Assembly: GCA_022508535.1 (NCBI GenBank)
Contig: JAFLUZ010000001.1
Coordinates: 62,001-126,000, forward strand
Source: Erysipelotrichales bacterium
Lineage (GTDB): Bacteria; Bacillota_I; Bacilli_A; RFN20; CAG-826
DNA: 64,000 nucleotides
Direction of reading: 5' to 3'
Positions 36,760-48,424 of this stretch are shown in pieces. Made by a program: the position numbers and the translations under genes. The notes below the pieces were generated by a model. It ran no database searches. It was given only the letters and a program-made list of their open reading frames with translations, and was not told where the DNA came from. The stretch's first letter is position 1, and each line of letters begins with the position of its first letter.

Positions 36760-37019
36760 GTTTAATTTCATTAGCAGCAGATTTAGGTGTTGGAACAGGC
36801 TTAGCACTTATTGGTGCTGGTTTAGCTGTTTTCACAGGTTTTGGTTCTGGCGTTGCTGAAGGTAATGTTGCTGCGCATGCAATGGACGCAATTGGACGTA
36901 ATCCAGAAGCTACAAACAACATCAGATCCAATATGATTCTTGGTATTGCTTTAGCTGAAACAACTGGTATTTACGGATTTGCGATTGCTATCTTAATTTT
37001 GATTATGGTTTTATTCTAA
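36753..37019 (+). CDS. atpE: ATP synthase F0 subunit c with a two-carboxylate ion site
   Basis: 88 residues, two membrane helices joined by the polar loop GRNPEA. The essential carboxylate is Glu69 in ALAETTGIYG. A second carboxylate, Glu36 (GVAEGN), lies at the place of Gln32 in the Ilyobacter tartaricus Na+ ring, and Thr70, Thr71 and Tyr74 match the positions of Na+ ligands 66, 67 and 70. A Glu32/Glu65 pair is the two-carboxylate motif described for Fusobacterium nucleatum. Sodium coupling is therefore likely but unproven. GGAGG lies 10 bp before the ATG. Confidence 0.97.
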   Translation: MLSLISLAADLGVGTGLALIGAGLAVFTGFGSGVAEGNVAAHAMDAIGRNPEATNNIRSNMILGIALAETTGIYGFAIAILILIMVLF

Positions 37020-37039
37020 TTATTTAGGAGGTAGAGTTT

Positions 37040-37597
37040 ATGGGTTTAATTGATAAATTGTATTTAATCACGTTAGACGGTATTGATTCCCTAAAAGATA
37101 TTGGTAATAAAATTATCCCAAATGATATTTGGGCAGTCATCACACAATTGGTAGCAACCGCAATATTGGTATTCATCTTGGCAAAATTTTTAGTAAAACC
37201 AGCTAAAAAATTTATTGAGGCTCGTAAAGAATACATTGCAAATAATCTTAATGAGGCCGAAGAAAAAAATAAAAAAGCTGAAGAAAATCTTTTACAATCA
37301 GAACAAATTCTTAAAGAATCTAGACTTGAAGGAAAAGATATTATTGAAAATGCAAGAGAGAATGCCATAAGCGAGAAAAGAAGAATTGTCGATGAGACGA
37401 AAAAAGAAGTTAATTCGATGCGCGATAAGGCTTATCAAGATATTGAAAGCGAAAGACTTAAAATGCGCGAAGAAATTACGACAGAAGTTATTGATGTTGC
37501 GCTTCTTGCTGCAACAAAAGTTGTTGATCGTAATTTAAATGATGAAGATAATCGTAAAATTGTTTCGGATTTTGTTAATAAAGGAGATAAAGAATAA
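37040..37597 (+). CDS. atpF: ATP synthase F0 subunit b
   Basis: 185 residues. One membrane helix (about residues 30-50) is followed by a long charged coiled coil (ARKEYIANNLNEAEEKNKKA), forming the outer stalk. AGGAGGT precedes the ATG. The stop shares a base with atpH (TAATG). Confidence 0.95.
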   Translation: MGLIDKLYLITLDGIDSLKDIGNKIIPNDIWAVITQLVATAILVFILAKFLVKPAKKFIEARKEYIANNLNEAEEKNKKAEENLLQSEQILKESRLEGKDIIENARENAISEKRRIVDETKKEVNSMRDKAYQDIESERLKMREEITTEVIDVALLAATKVVDRNLNDEDNRKIVSDFVNKGDKE

Positions 37598-38139
37598 TGG
37601 ATAGTGTGGCAAGTCGCTATGCAATTGCCTTACTTTCTTTGGCACGTGAAGAAAATTGTGTTAAAGAATATATTCATGAATGTGAACAAGTAGTAGACAT
37701 ACTAGATCAAAACTCTGATTTAGAAAAGATTTTGCGTGATTATGGATTAACTTTAAATGAGAAAAAAGAAACATTAGATCTTTGTTTTAAAGGCAAAGTT
37801 TCCGAATATGTTTTAAATTTTTTCTATATTACTATCGATAATAAACGAGGAAATCTTTTTAAGAGTATTTTACTTGAGTTTGTTCGCATTGGTTATAAAG
37901 AACTCAACATTAAAAAAGGAACAATTTATTCAACGATTAAATTAACAGAAAAAGAAATAAAAAGTATTGAAAAAAGAACCTCAGAAATTTTGCATTCAAC
38001 AGTAATTTTAGATAACAAGTTGGATGAAAAATTAATTGGAGGATTCAGAATTCAAGTTGAAGATATGATTATTGATGAATCAATAAAGAAAAGACTTGAA
38101 GATTTAAAAGCAAATTTATTAAAGGAAGGGAGTAATTAA
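37597..38139 (+). CDS. atpH: ATP synthase F1 subunit delta
   Basis: 180 residues, soluble and helical. The N-terminus [15 protein letters not shown] and the C-terminal [20 protein letters not shown] region are typical of the delta subunit that links the b stalk to F1. AAAGGAG inside atpF is its ribosome site. Confidence 0.94.
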   Translation: MDSVASRYAIALLSLAREENCVKEYIHECEQVVDILDQNSDLEKILRDYGLTLNEKKETLDLCFKGKVSEYVLNFFYITIDNKRGNLFKSILLEFVRIGYKELNIKKGTIYSTIKLTEKEIKSIEKRTSEILHSTVILDNKLDEKLIGGFRIQVEDMIIDESIKKRLEDLKANLLKEGSN

Positions 38140-38141
38140 AA

Positions 38142-39650
38142 ATGGAAATTAAAGCAAATGAAATTTCTTCCCTTATCAAAGAACAAATTAAAAAGTACCA
38201 CCATAAAATGGAGTTATTAGACACAGGTAAAGTTATATCAGTTGGTGATGGTGTTGCAATGATTCATGGCTTAGAAAACGCGATGTTATCAGAACTTGTA
38301 CTTTTTAATAATGGAATCTATGGTATGGTCTTATCACTAGAAGAAGACTCAGTAGGAGTTGTTATTTTTGGTGATGATTCACAAATAAAAGAGGACGATA
38401 TCGTTAAAAGAACGAGTAAAATTGTCGAAATTCCTGTCGGCGATAATTTTTTAGGTCGAGTTGTAAATCCACTTGGTCAACCTATTGATGGTTTAGGACC
38501 AATTGAATCTAATAAAACTCGTCCAATTGAAAGAATTGCACCAGGTGTTATTACACGTAAATCTGTTGATACACCTTTACAAACGGGAATAAAAGCAATC
38601 GACTCAATGATTCCTATTGGTAGAGGTCAAAGAGAATTAATTATTGGTGATCGTCAAACAGGTAAAACTGCTATTGCAATCGACACTATCATTAATCAAA
38701 AGGACCAAAATATTAAATGTGTTTATGTAGCAATTGGACAAAAAGCTTCTACTGTCGCACAAGTTGTTGAAAAACTTCGTGTACATGGTGCTTTAGACTA
38801 CACTGTTGTCGTTGTTGCTACAGCAAGTGAAATGGCTCCTATTCAATATATTGCTCCATATGCAGGGGTAACTCTTGCAGAGGAATGGATGGAAAAAGGA
38901 GAAGATGTCTTAGTAGTGTATGATGATTTAAGTAAACACGCTGTTGCGTATCGTACATTATCACTATTATTACGTCGCTCACCAGGAAGAGAAGCATATC
39001 CAGGTGATGTATTCTACTTGCACTCAAGATTACTTGAACGTGCCGTACGTATGGATGATCAATATGGTGGAGGATCAATTACTGCACTTCCTATTATTGA
39101 AACACAAGCAGGAGATATTTCTGCCTACATTCCTACAAACGTCATTTCCATTACTGATGGACAAATATTCTTACAATCAGATTTGTTCGCTAGTGGACAA
39201 AGACCAGCAGTCGATACTGGATTATCTGTATCTCGTGTTGGTAGTGCAGCACAAATCAAAGCTGTTAAACAAGTATCAAGTAATTTAAAAATTGAATTAG
39301 CAAATTATCGTGAACTTCAAGCTTTTGCTCAGTTTGGTTCCGATTTAGATAAAGCAACTAAAGATGTCTTAAATCATGGTGCTAAAGTTTATGAACTTTT
39401 AAGACAAAAACAATACGCATCAATGAATGTCTTTGATCAAGTTATTCAACTATTTACAGCTAAATATAAGTTAATAGATGATATTCCTATGAATAAAATT
39501 CAAGACTATGAAGAATCATTATTAAATCATATGCATAGTAAACAAAAGAAACTAATGAAAGACTTAGAAAAGAATAAGGCAATTAGTAAAGAATTAGAAG
39601 AAAAATTATTAGAAGCTATAACAGAATATACGAAAAATTATTTAGCTTAA
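38142..39650 (+). CDS. atpA: ATP synthase F1 subunit alpha
   Basis: 502 residues. Non-catalytic nucleotide site GDRQTGKTA near residue 170; the late arginine-finger region [18 protein letters not shown] typical N-terminal extension for binding delta is present. GGAAGGGAG ribosome site, 2 bp after atpH. Confidence 0.98.
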   Translation: MEIKANEISSLIKEQIKKYHHKMELLDTGKVISVGDGVAMIHGLENAMLSELVLFNNGIYGMVLSLEEDSVGVVIFGDDSQIKEDDIVKRTSKIVEIPVGDNFLGRVVNPLGQPIDGLGPIESNKTRPIERIAPGVITRKSVDTPLQTGIKAIDSMIPIGRGQRELIIGDRQTGKTAIAIDTIINQKDQNIKCVYVAIGQKASTVAQVVEKLRVHGALDYTVVVVATASEMAPIQYIAPYAGVTLAEEWMEKGEDVLVVYDDLSKHAVAYRTLSLLLRRSPGREAYPGDVFYLHSRLLERAVRMDDQYGGGSITALPIIETQAGDISAYIPTNVISITDGQIFLQSDLFASGQRPAVDTGLSVSRVGSAAQIKAVKQVSSNLKIELANYRELQAFAQFGSDLDKATKDVLNHGAKVYELLRQKQYASMNVFDQVIQLFTAKYKLIDDIPMNKIQDYEESLLNHMHSKQKKLMKDLEKNKAISKELEEKLLEAITEYTKNYLA

Positions 39651-39669
39651 TAAAAAGGAGGTGTTACTT

Positions 39670-41930
<2,261 letters not shown>

Positions 41931-41931
41931 G

Positions 41932-42327
41932 ATGAAGCTTCGCCTAAAAATTATTAATCTAGAAAAAGAATATTTTAACGGAGAAGTCGATTTGTTAAAT
42001 GTAAATACCTCCTCTGGTGAGTTAACAATATTAGCAAATCACTTACCACTTATTACAAATATTAAAGTTTCCCATATGTACACAGTTAACAATGGAGAGA
42101 CTATTGATTACGCTATTGCGGGTGGAACATTATTTGTTAATGAAGAGGAATGTAAAATTATTACTACTGCAATTGAAAGTGCTGATGAAATTAATGAAGA
42201 ACGAGCAATGTCTTCGAAAAATCGTGCGGAAGAAAGAATTGAATCTTCAAACAATAGCATTGATTTAGTAAGAGCAGAGGCTTCTTTAAAAAGAGCGCTT
42301 AACCGCTTATCTCTTTTGAAAAAATAA
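41932..42327 (+). CDS. atpC: ATP synthase F1 subunit epsilon
   Basis: 131 residues. The N-terminal beta-sandwich (GEVDLLNVNTSSGELTILANHLPL) and a C-terminal helical hairpin (SLKRALNRLSLLKK). It starts 1 bp after atpD, completing the order I-a-c-b-delta-alpha-gamma-beta-epsilon. The hairpin just downstream has its T-run only on the minus strand, so the operon has no obvious terminator of its own. Confidence 0.95.
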   Translation: MKLRLKIINLEKEYFNGEVDLLNVNTSSGELTILANHLPLITNIKVSHMYTVNNGETIDYAIAGGTLFVNEEECKIITTAIESADEINEERAMSSKNRAEERIESSNNSIDLVRAEASLKRALNRLSLLKK

Positions 42328-42348
42328 AAAAACTCGGCTAATACCGAG
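42320..42348 (-). terminator. Terminator of the minus-strand tRNA-Leu gene
   Basis: CTCGG (42333-42337) pairs with CCGAG (42344-42348). On the minus strand the stem is followed by a long T-run, which corresponds to the A-rich end of atpC. Confidence 0.75.
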
Positions 42349-42360
42349 CAATAATCAAGA

Positions 42361-42446
42361 TGGTGCAGGAAATGAGACTCGAACTCACACGGGAATGCCC
42401 ATACGCCCCTCAAACGTACGCGTCTACCGATTCCGCCATTCCTGCA
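42361..42446 (-). tRNA. tRNA-Leu(GAG), CCA encoded
   Basis: 86 nt including CCA (TGG at 42361-42363). Acceptor TGCAGGA pairs with TCCTGCA; the anticodon stem TACGT/GCGTA encloses TTGAGGG, anticodon GAG; a long variable arm fits tRNA-Leu. It is isolated and faces the ATP synthase operon. Confidence 0.93.
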
Positions 42447-42591
42447 TCGAAAATATTATAAGCGTTTATTGAGGGGATTTCAACAATAATATTTTATAAA
42501 ACTATTTCTACATAGTTCGTGATTGTTATGTAAATTGTTATGTTAAATTATTAATTGCATTAGCGTTAAAAAGCTAAAAGGAGATTAGTCT

Positions 42592-43695
42592 ATGAAAAAA
42601 TACGATTATGTGATCGTTGGCTCAGGTTTATATGGTGCTATATCTGCTTACGAATTAACAAAAAGAGGATATACATGTTTAGTGCTTGAAAAACGAAATC
42701 ATATAGGTGGAAATATATATACAGAAAAATTAGAGGGTATTAATGTGCATAAATATGGTGCACATATTTTTCATACCTCCGATAAAGAACTTTGGGATTA
42801 TATAAATCAATTTGCAGAGTTTAATAACTACATAAATTCACCAATTGCAATTTATAAAGATGAATTATATAATCTCCCATTCAATATGAATACTTTCTCT
42901 AAACTTTTTAATATCAAGACTCCACAAGAGGCAAAAGATATAATTGAAAAAGAGAAAAAAGAATCATATGTCGAAAATCCAAAAAATTTAGAAGAACAAG
43001 CTAAAAATCTTGTTGGTCAAACAATTTATGAAAAGCTTATTAAAGGATACACGGAAAAACAATGGGGCAAGAAATGTGAAGAATTGCCATCCTTTATTAT
43101 TAAAAGATTACCAGTAAGATTTACTTATGATAATAACTATTTCAATGATCGCTATCAAGGTATTCCAATTGGTGGATATACACCAATCATTGAAAAAATG
43201 CTTGAAAAATCTGATGTTTTATTAAATACGGACTTTTTTGAAAATAAAGAAAAGTATTTAAGCATGGGAAAAAAGATAATTTATACTGGCCCAATCGATG
43301 CTTATTATGATTATTGTTTTGGACCACTCGAATATCGTAGTGTTCGCTTTGAAACAGAAGTTCTTAATATGGAAAACTATCAAGGAAATGCCGTTGTGAA
43401 CTATACTGATTATAATGTTCCATATACTCGTATAATCGAGCATAAACATTTTGAATATGCTGTTTCTCCTAAAACAATCATTTCTAAAGAGTACTCTTCA
43501 AAATGGAAATTAGGCGATGAGCCTTATTATCCTGTTAATGATGAGAAGAATTCTGATTTATATCAAAAGTATCAAGAATTGGCAAGTAAAGAGACAAATG
43601 TCCATTTTGGCGGCCGTTTAGGTCAATATAAATACTTAGATATGCATAATGTTATAAGAAGTGCACTAGATTTTATAAAAAAAGAGGTCGAATAA
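42592..43695 (+). CDS. glf: UDP-galactopyranose mutase
   Basis: 367 residues. FAD-binding start YVIVGSGLYGAISAYEL, then VLEKRNHIGGNIYTEK, KYGAHIFHTSD, the mobile-loop region YTEKQWGKKCEELPS, and IPIGGYTPII. It converts UDP-galactopyranose to UDP-galactofuranose, implying a galactofuranose-containing surface glycan. AAAGGAG ribosome site. The next gene encodes a glycosyltransferase, 1 bp after the stop. Confidence 0.96.
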   Translation: MKKYDYVIVGSGLYGAISAYELTKRGYTCLVLEKRNHIGGNIYTEKLEGINVHKYGAHIFHTSDKELWDYINQFAEFNNYINSPIAIYKDELYNLPFNMNTFSKLFNIKTPQEAKDIIEKEKKESYVENPKNLEEQAKNLVGQTIYEKLIKGYTEKQWGKKCEELPSFIIKRLPVRFTYDNNYFNDRYQGIPIGGYTPIIEKMLEKSDVLLNTDFFENKEKYLSMGKKIIYTGPIDAYYDYCFGPLEYRSVRFETEVLNMENYQGNAVVNYTDYNVPYTRIIEHKHFEYAVSPKTIISKEYSSKWKLGDEPYYPVNDEKNSDLYQKYQELASKETNVHFGGRLGQYKYLDMHNVIRSALDFIKKEVE

Positions 43696-43696
43696 G

Positions 43697-44869
43697 ATGA
43701 AAATAGTTCTCGCTATGGATTCTTTCTATCCAAGTATTGAAGGTCCAGTTGTAGTGTTACATAATTTTGCAACAATTATGAATAAAACTGAAGATGTTCA
43801 CGTTTTTGTACCTTCACAAGGAAAAGAAACTGACAAAGAAGAAGCAAAAAAACGTAATCTTAAATATCCTGTATATTATGTTAAATCACAATATGAACCA
43901 TTTTCTAAATACTATAGCGTTACTCCTTTTTATGATAGAGGGTTGAGCAAGCATTTTAAGGAATTAGATGTTGATATTGTGCATCTTCATTCGCCGTTTT
44001 TTATGGCTGCCCAACTAATTAAAAAAGCTAAAAAAAGAAATATCCCAACCGTTTTGACTTTTCACACAAAATTTAGAGATGAATTTATGCGTGTAACGCA
44101 TTCTAAAATTGCGACAAGTTTTTTAATGTCTGCAATTATGTCTAATTTTAAAAATGCGGATTATGTATTTACTGTATCAGAAGGTGCAAAACAGTGTCTT
44201 ATTGACTATGGATATAAAAAGGAAATTAAAGTAATTAGAAATGGTACAGATTTAGTTTGCCCGACAGATATTTTAGCAAGAAGAGAGCATATTGATGAAA
44301 AATATAATTTAAAAGGACAAGAAAACGTATTTTTATTTGTCGGTAGAATGGTAATAACTAAAAATTTAGAATTAGTTTTTAAAGCCTTGAAAATTGTAAA
44401 AGAAAAAGGTGTGAATTTTAAATTTCTAGTCGTGGGTGATGGACCGGATCTTCATAAATTTAAAGATATGGCAAAAGAAAATAATGTTATGGATCAAACA
44501 ATTTTTGCTGGGTCAATTGCTGATCGTGACTACTTAAGATCATTTTACTTAAGAAGTGATTTATTTTTGTTCCCATCAGTATTTGATACAGCAAGTTTGG
44601 TGCCAATTGAATCAGCAACATTTTCACTTCCAACATTGCTCGTAAAAGATTCTCCAACATCCGAAATTATTATTGATAATCGTAATGGCTATGCTGAAAT
44701 AGAAGATAGTGAGGCATGGGCAAATAAGATTATTGCAATTATAAAAAATAAAGACCATCATATGAAAGTTAGAGAGATGTGTCATAAAGAAGTATATCGC
44801 ACTTGGGATGATGTCGTAAAAGAAATGTTAGATGAGTATAAACGTATCTTAGCAGAGTGGAATAAATAG
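43697..44869 (+). CDS. GT4-family glycosyltransferase
   Basis: 390 residues, GT-B fold. N-terminal AMDSFYPSIEGPVVVLHN, the mid-domain VIRNGTDL, and the C-terminal nucleotide-sugar site LFLFPSVFDTASLVPIESATF. Similar to diacylglycerol glucosyltransferases and mannosyltransferases of Firmicutes. Tight coupling with glf and the following flippase-like gene suggests glycolipid or surface-polysaccharide synthesis; donor and acceptor are unknown. Confidence 0.9.
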   Translation: MKIVLAMDSFYPSIEGPVVVLHNFATIMNKTEDVHVFVPSQGKETDKEEAKKRNLKYPVYYVKSQYEPFSKYYSVTPFYDRGLSKHFKELDVDIVHLHSPFFMAAQLIKKAKKRNIPTVLTFHTKFRDEFMRVTHSKIATSFLMSAIMSNFKNADYVFTVSEGAKQCLIDYGYKKEIKVIRNGTDLVCPTDILARREHIDEKYNLKGQENVFLFVGRMVITKNLELVFKALKIVKEKGVNFKFLVVGDGPDLHKFKDMAKENNVMDQTIFAGSIADRDYLRSFYLRSDLFLFPSVFDTASLVPIESATFSLPTLLVKDSPTSEIIIDNRNGYAEIEDSEAWANKIIAIIKNKDHHMKVREMCHKEVYRTWDDVVKEMLDEYKRILAEWNK

Positions 44870-44922
44870 TTGTTTTTTAATATGTTTATGTTTAGAATAT
44901 TTGTAATTACGAAAGGAGTAAA

Positions 44923-46131
44923 ATGATGCATTCAAGAGAAGAAGAAATTCGAAAGACTCAGGAAATTATTATTAATGATAATATTATTAATACCGCAATT
45001 GCTGAGAGTGAACTTGAAGAAAAAACTAAAAAGACTAATAAAAGTAATTTGTTTGGATTAATTTTTGTATTAGTTAACATTATTTTAGTTGTTATTTTAG
45101 GTTTTACTTCTTTCAATAATTCCGACGCAGGCGATGTTACATTTGGAGAAATGTTTAAAACATGGATGAGTGGGAACAACGCTATATTCTGGTTTATTGC
45201 GATGGGACTAGGCCTTTTAGCCTTAATTGCAGAATCGCTTAAGTTCTTTGTAATGATTAGAAAAACCACACATAAGAATAAACCATGGCTTTCTCTTAAA
45301 ACGGCAATAATGGGAAAATATTATGATAATATTACTCCGCTTGGAAGTGGTGGACAGCCATTCCAAATATTCTATTTATCAAAAGGTGGAGTGCCTGGTG
45401 CTGAATCCATGTACTTACCAACCGCCTCATTCTTTTTAAATCAATTTGCTTTTTTAATTCTTTGTATTGTGGCGTTCATATTTAAAAGTGGATTAATTTC
45501 AGATCAGCCAGTTTTCTTAATTATGGCCTATATTGGTGCGGCATTCTCTATTGTCTTACCAACCTTAATATTTGTTATCTCATTCATGCCTAAATTACGT
45601 GCTAAAATTATTAAATTATGTGTGCGTGTGTCATTTAAATTAAAATTCGTTAAGAACAAAGGCGCAGCAACGAGAAAAGCAAATAAATTGGTTAACGATT
45701 ATAAACGTAGTTTATTTGTTTTAGCAAAAAGTAAACTCACATTATTAATTATTACTTTCCTTTCTTTTGTCTATCAATTAGCATTATGTTCAATACCATA
45801 TTTTGTTATTAGAGCATGTGGTGTCACTGTTAATTACTTTGATTCATTATGTATTTGTATCTTTGTCTATGCTGCAATATCTTTCATCCCTACTCCAGGG
45901 AATTCTGGTGCTGCTGAAGTCTCATTCTCAATATTATTTACAATGTTACATGGACTTGCTGGAGTCTCATCTTATTGGGCCATGGCATATTGGAGATTCT
46001 GTTGTTACTTCTTAGGCGTATTACTTGGAATGTGCTTTATTGTTGGCGGCATGATTAAAAGTAATAGAGCTCGAAAGAAAGAATTAGCAATTGAAAAAGA
46101 AAAATTAGAATCTAAAAAAAGCGTTCAATGA
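44923..46131 (+). CDS. Lysylphosphatidylglycerol synthase/UPF0104-like multi-spanning membrane protein
   Basis: 402 residues with a charged cytoplasmic N-terminus and about eight membrane helices. The family signature YDNITPLGSGGQPFQIFYLS and the late FIPTPGNSGAAEVSF identify the LPG_synthase_TM (AglD/MprF flippase-like) family. The C-terminal aminoacyl-transfer domain of MprF is absent, so this is the lipid-translocating part only. It likely works with the preceding glycosyltransferase on a glycolipid. AAAGGAG ribosome site. The last codons and the stop lie inside a terminator hairpin. Confidence 0.87.
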   Translation: MMHSREEEIRKTQEIIINDNIINTAIAESELEEKTKKTNKSNLFGLIFVLVNIILVVILGFTSFNNSDAGDVTFGEMFKTWMSGNNAIFWFIAMGLGLLALIAESLKFFVMIRKTTHKNKPWLSLKTAIMGKYYDNITPLGSGGQPFQIFYLSKGGVPGAESMYLPTASFFLNQFAFLILCIVAFIFKSGLISDQPVFLIMAYIGAAFSIVLPTLIFVISFMPKLRAKIIKLCVRVSFKLKFVKNKGAATRKANKLVNDYKRSLFVLAKSKLTLLIITFLSFVYQLALCSIPYFVIRACGVTVNYFDSLCICIFVYAAISFIPTPGNSGAAEVSFSILFTMLHGLAGVSSYWAMAYWRFCCYFLGVLLGMCFIVGGMIKSNRARKKELAIEKEKLESKKSVQ

Positions 46132-46145
46132 TGAACGCTTTTTGT
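46116..46145 (+). terminator. Terminator hairpin overlapping the flippase stop codon (copy 1 of a 27-bp repeat)
   Basis: GCGTTCA pairs with TGAACGC around ATGA, flanked by A and T runs. The TGA stop (46129-46131) of the flippase gene lies at the loop. The 27 bp at 46116-46142 recur exactly at 46835-46861. Confidence 0.85.
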
Positions 46146-46193
46146 CATTAACAATAGTAGTTAGCGTTTTAAAATTATAGGAGGAATATATTT

Positions 46194-46820
46194 ATGAAAC
46201 TTGGAAAGTATTTGTTATGTGGATTAGTTTTATTTGGTTTAACTTCTTGTGGAGTTGATTTATACCATGATTCTTTGGAAAATTATATAAATCTAATTAA
46301 AAGTAATGACATAGGATATTCAGAATATGAATTAGATACGCCAGAATGTTTTTTACCAAGCAAAGCATTTATTACTGATTTCAACTATTTAGATGGTGGC
46401 TATCGCATGTTCGAAAAAGATCCAGTAGTTTCGTCATTTTCATCTAACAAAACACCAAACATCGTTATTTTATGGTTAACATATGAAAATACTACATATC
46501 AAGAAGCAAAATTATTTGCGGATTCACATCTAGATTTGTCATCAACGAATACTTTTCAATATAATAACTACTATTTTGCTGAAAATATGGCACATCCTAA
46601 ACATTATGGTGCTGGACAATATACACATTTAGATGAAAATGGTAATAATACTTTCTTTCCGATATGGTTTACAATGTATTGCTATAATGACATAAAAAAC
46701 ACACTTATTTTTATGGGATTCTATTGTCCGCTAGAAGATGGTGAAAAAGAAAAAGTCACAAGCGATTGGGGATATTTCTTAAATACATATTACGGTGAGT
46801 ACTATGATTTCAATTCTTAA
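46194..46820 (+). CDS. Predicted lipoprotein of unknown function
   Basis: 208 residues. The N-terminal signal with lipobox LTSC places the lipidated cysteine at residue 19. The mature part is rich in Tyr, Asn and Asp, with no motif I recognise. AGGAGG lies 9 bp before the ATG. The gene sits alone between two identical terminators, with the downstream copy shared with convergent mgtE. Function unknown; an extracellular, membrane-anchored location is well supported. Confidence 0.85.
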   Translation: MKLGKYLLCGLVLFGLTSCGVDLYHDSLENYINLIKSNDIGYSEYELDTPECFLPSKAFITDFNYLDGGYRMFEKDPVVSSFSSNKTPNIVILWLTYENTTYQEAKLFADSHLDLSSTNTFQYNNYYFAENMAHPKHYGAGQYTHLDENGNNTFFPIWFTMYCYNDIKNTLIFMGFYCPLEDGEKEKVTSDWGYFLNTYYGEYYDFNS

Positions 46821-46834
46821 ACATTTTTGCAATT

Positions 46835-46864
46835 AAAAAGCGTTCAATGATGAACGCTTTTGTT
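46835..46864. terminator. Bidirectional terminator between the lipoprotein gene and mgtE (copy 2 of the 27-bp repeat)
   Basis: The same GCGTTCA/TGAACGC hairpin as at 46116, with A-run and T-run on both sides, so it works for the lipoprotein gene (+) and mgtE (-). Confidence 0.85.
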
Positions 46865-48250
46865 TTACACTAGTCGGAATATTTGTGTACAGAGTAAGAA
46901 GTAAATAAGTAGTGATGTTGCATCGACTAAAGTTGTAACAATAGGGCCAGACATTAAAGCAGGATCTAAGCCGATTTTTTGAGCAAACATTGGAAGTGAT
47001 GCACCAAGACATTTAGCAATAATAATTGTACTGAACAGTGTTAAGGCGACTAAACCTGCAACTTGCCAATTTGGAATTGTTCCAGAATTTGAAACTAAAC
47101 CAATAGTTAATTCTAAGAATATCCATAAGAAGTTAAATGTGGCAACTACAAGACCAGTAACTAATGCGACACGGAGTTCTTTCCAAATAACTTTTCCATA
47201 ATCTTTAGTAGTTACTTCTTTAGTGGCAAGTCCACGTGTAATAAGAGAAGTAGTTTGTCCGCCTGAATTACCCCCCGTATCCATGAACATCGGAATGAAT
47301 GCTGATAAGACAGCAGCGGCTTTTAAAGAATCCTCAAATCTTGAAATAATCATACTTGTAAATGTGGCAGAAACCATCAAGAACAAGAGCCAGACAATAC
47401 GTTTTTTTGCTAAGGTAAATACGCCTGTTTTTAAATATTCATCTTCAAGAGGTTGCATACCAGCTTGAATAGCGATATCTTCGCTTGTTTCCTTTTCCAT
47501 AACGTCGATAACGTCATCGATAGTAATAATACCTATTAAACGGTGTTCGTTGTTTAAAACAGGTAAAACGGTTAGGTCATAACGCTTGAATGTTTCAGCA
47601 ACTGCTTCTTGGTCGTCATGGACGTTTGCAGTGTGGAATTCTTCGTTCATAATATCTTTAATTGGTGTATCTTCATCAGTAAGAACAAGTAAATCAAGAT
47701 ATAAAACACCAACTAAATTTCTTTTTTTATCAATGACGAATGTAGAAGAAATTGTTTCAGCATCTTGACCAACTTTTTTGATTTGTGCAAGAGCTTCTTT
47801 AACAGTTAAATCACTTGATATTTCGACATACTCTGTGGTCATAATTGATCCAGCAGTGTCTTCTTTGTAATTTAATAATTTGTTAATATCGTTTCTTTCT
47901 TCTTTAGGTGATGCCTTTAAAACACGAGTCACGAGATTAGCAGGTAAATCTTCCAAAAAGTCAACAATATCATCGGTATATGAGTTTGTAATTAACTCTG
48001 TTAATTGTTTATCAGAAAACAAATTGATAAGTTTGGCTTGTGAATCTTCATTAAGATAAGTAAATAACTCTGCAGTATATTCGCTTTTAACGGTTTTAAA
48101 GATAAATAACAATTTTGAAATATCTTCAATTTCATCACAAACTTCAGCAATATCAATTATCTCACTCGTTTCAAATAACTCACGGAGCTTTGCTACTTGT
48201 TTGTTATTTATTATCTCGAGTAATGCATCTAATGAAATTATTTCTTCCAT
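46865..48250 (-). CDS. mgtE: Magnesium transporter MgtE
   Basis: 461 residues from ATG 48250 (GGAGG about 10 bp upstream; an in-frame upstream start adds an unsupported tail). Order: N domain of helical repeats, two CBS domains (MTTEYVEISSDLTVKEALAQ; VLPVLNNEHRLIGIITIDDV), a connecting helix and five membrane helices. The selectivity region MDTGGNSGGQTTSLITRGLA contains the conserved Mg-binding Asp near its end region (PALMSGPIVTTLVD). It is a Mg2+-gated Mg2+ channel. Confidence 0.96.
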   Translation of the reverse strand: MEEIISLDALLEIINNKQVAKLRELFETSEIIDIAEVCDEIEDISKLLFIFKTVKSEYTAELFTYLNEDSQAKLINLFSDKQLTELITNSYTDDIVDFLEDLPANLVTRVLKASPKEERNDINKLLNYKEDTAGSIMTTEYVEISSDLTVKEALAQIKKVGQDAETISSTFVIDKKRNLVGVLYLDLLVLTDEDTPIKDIMNEEFHTANVHDDQEAVAETFKRYDLTVLPVLNNEHRLIGIITIDDVIDVMEKETSEDIAIQAGMQPLEDEYLKTGVFTLAKKRIVWLLFLMVSATFTSMIISRFEDSLKAAAVLSAFIPMFMDTGGNSGGQTTSLITRGLATKEVTTKDYGKVIWKELRVALVTGLVVATFNFLWIFLELTIGLVSNSGTIPNWQVAGLVALTLFSTIIIAKCLGASLPMFAQKIGLDPALMSGPIVTTLVDATSLLIYFLLCTQIFRLV

Positions 48251-48354
48251 ATTTACTAACCTCCTTAAAAACATAAATATAATAACATTATTGCTAAGAT
48301 TTAGAAACATTTTTATTTCATAAAAATATTAACTAAAATAGTTTATTACTTTAA

Positions 48355-48384
48355 TTGACTTTTGTGTATGCATTTCTTTATAAT
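48355..48384 (+). promoter_or_regulatory. Promoter of the pduL operon
   Basis: TTGACT (48355-48360) and TATAAT (48379-48384), spacer 18 bp, with TGTGTATG upstream of the -10. Confidence 0.75.
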
Positions 48385-48424
48385 CATTTGTGTAAAAAAT
48401 TATATTTTTTAAGGAGTTAACAAT

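Noticed and set aside
38944-39288. 114-residue plus-strand ORF inside atpA
   Set aside because: An alternative frame of a highly conserved gene; His/Tyr/Leu-rich shadow with no start signal.
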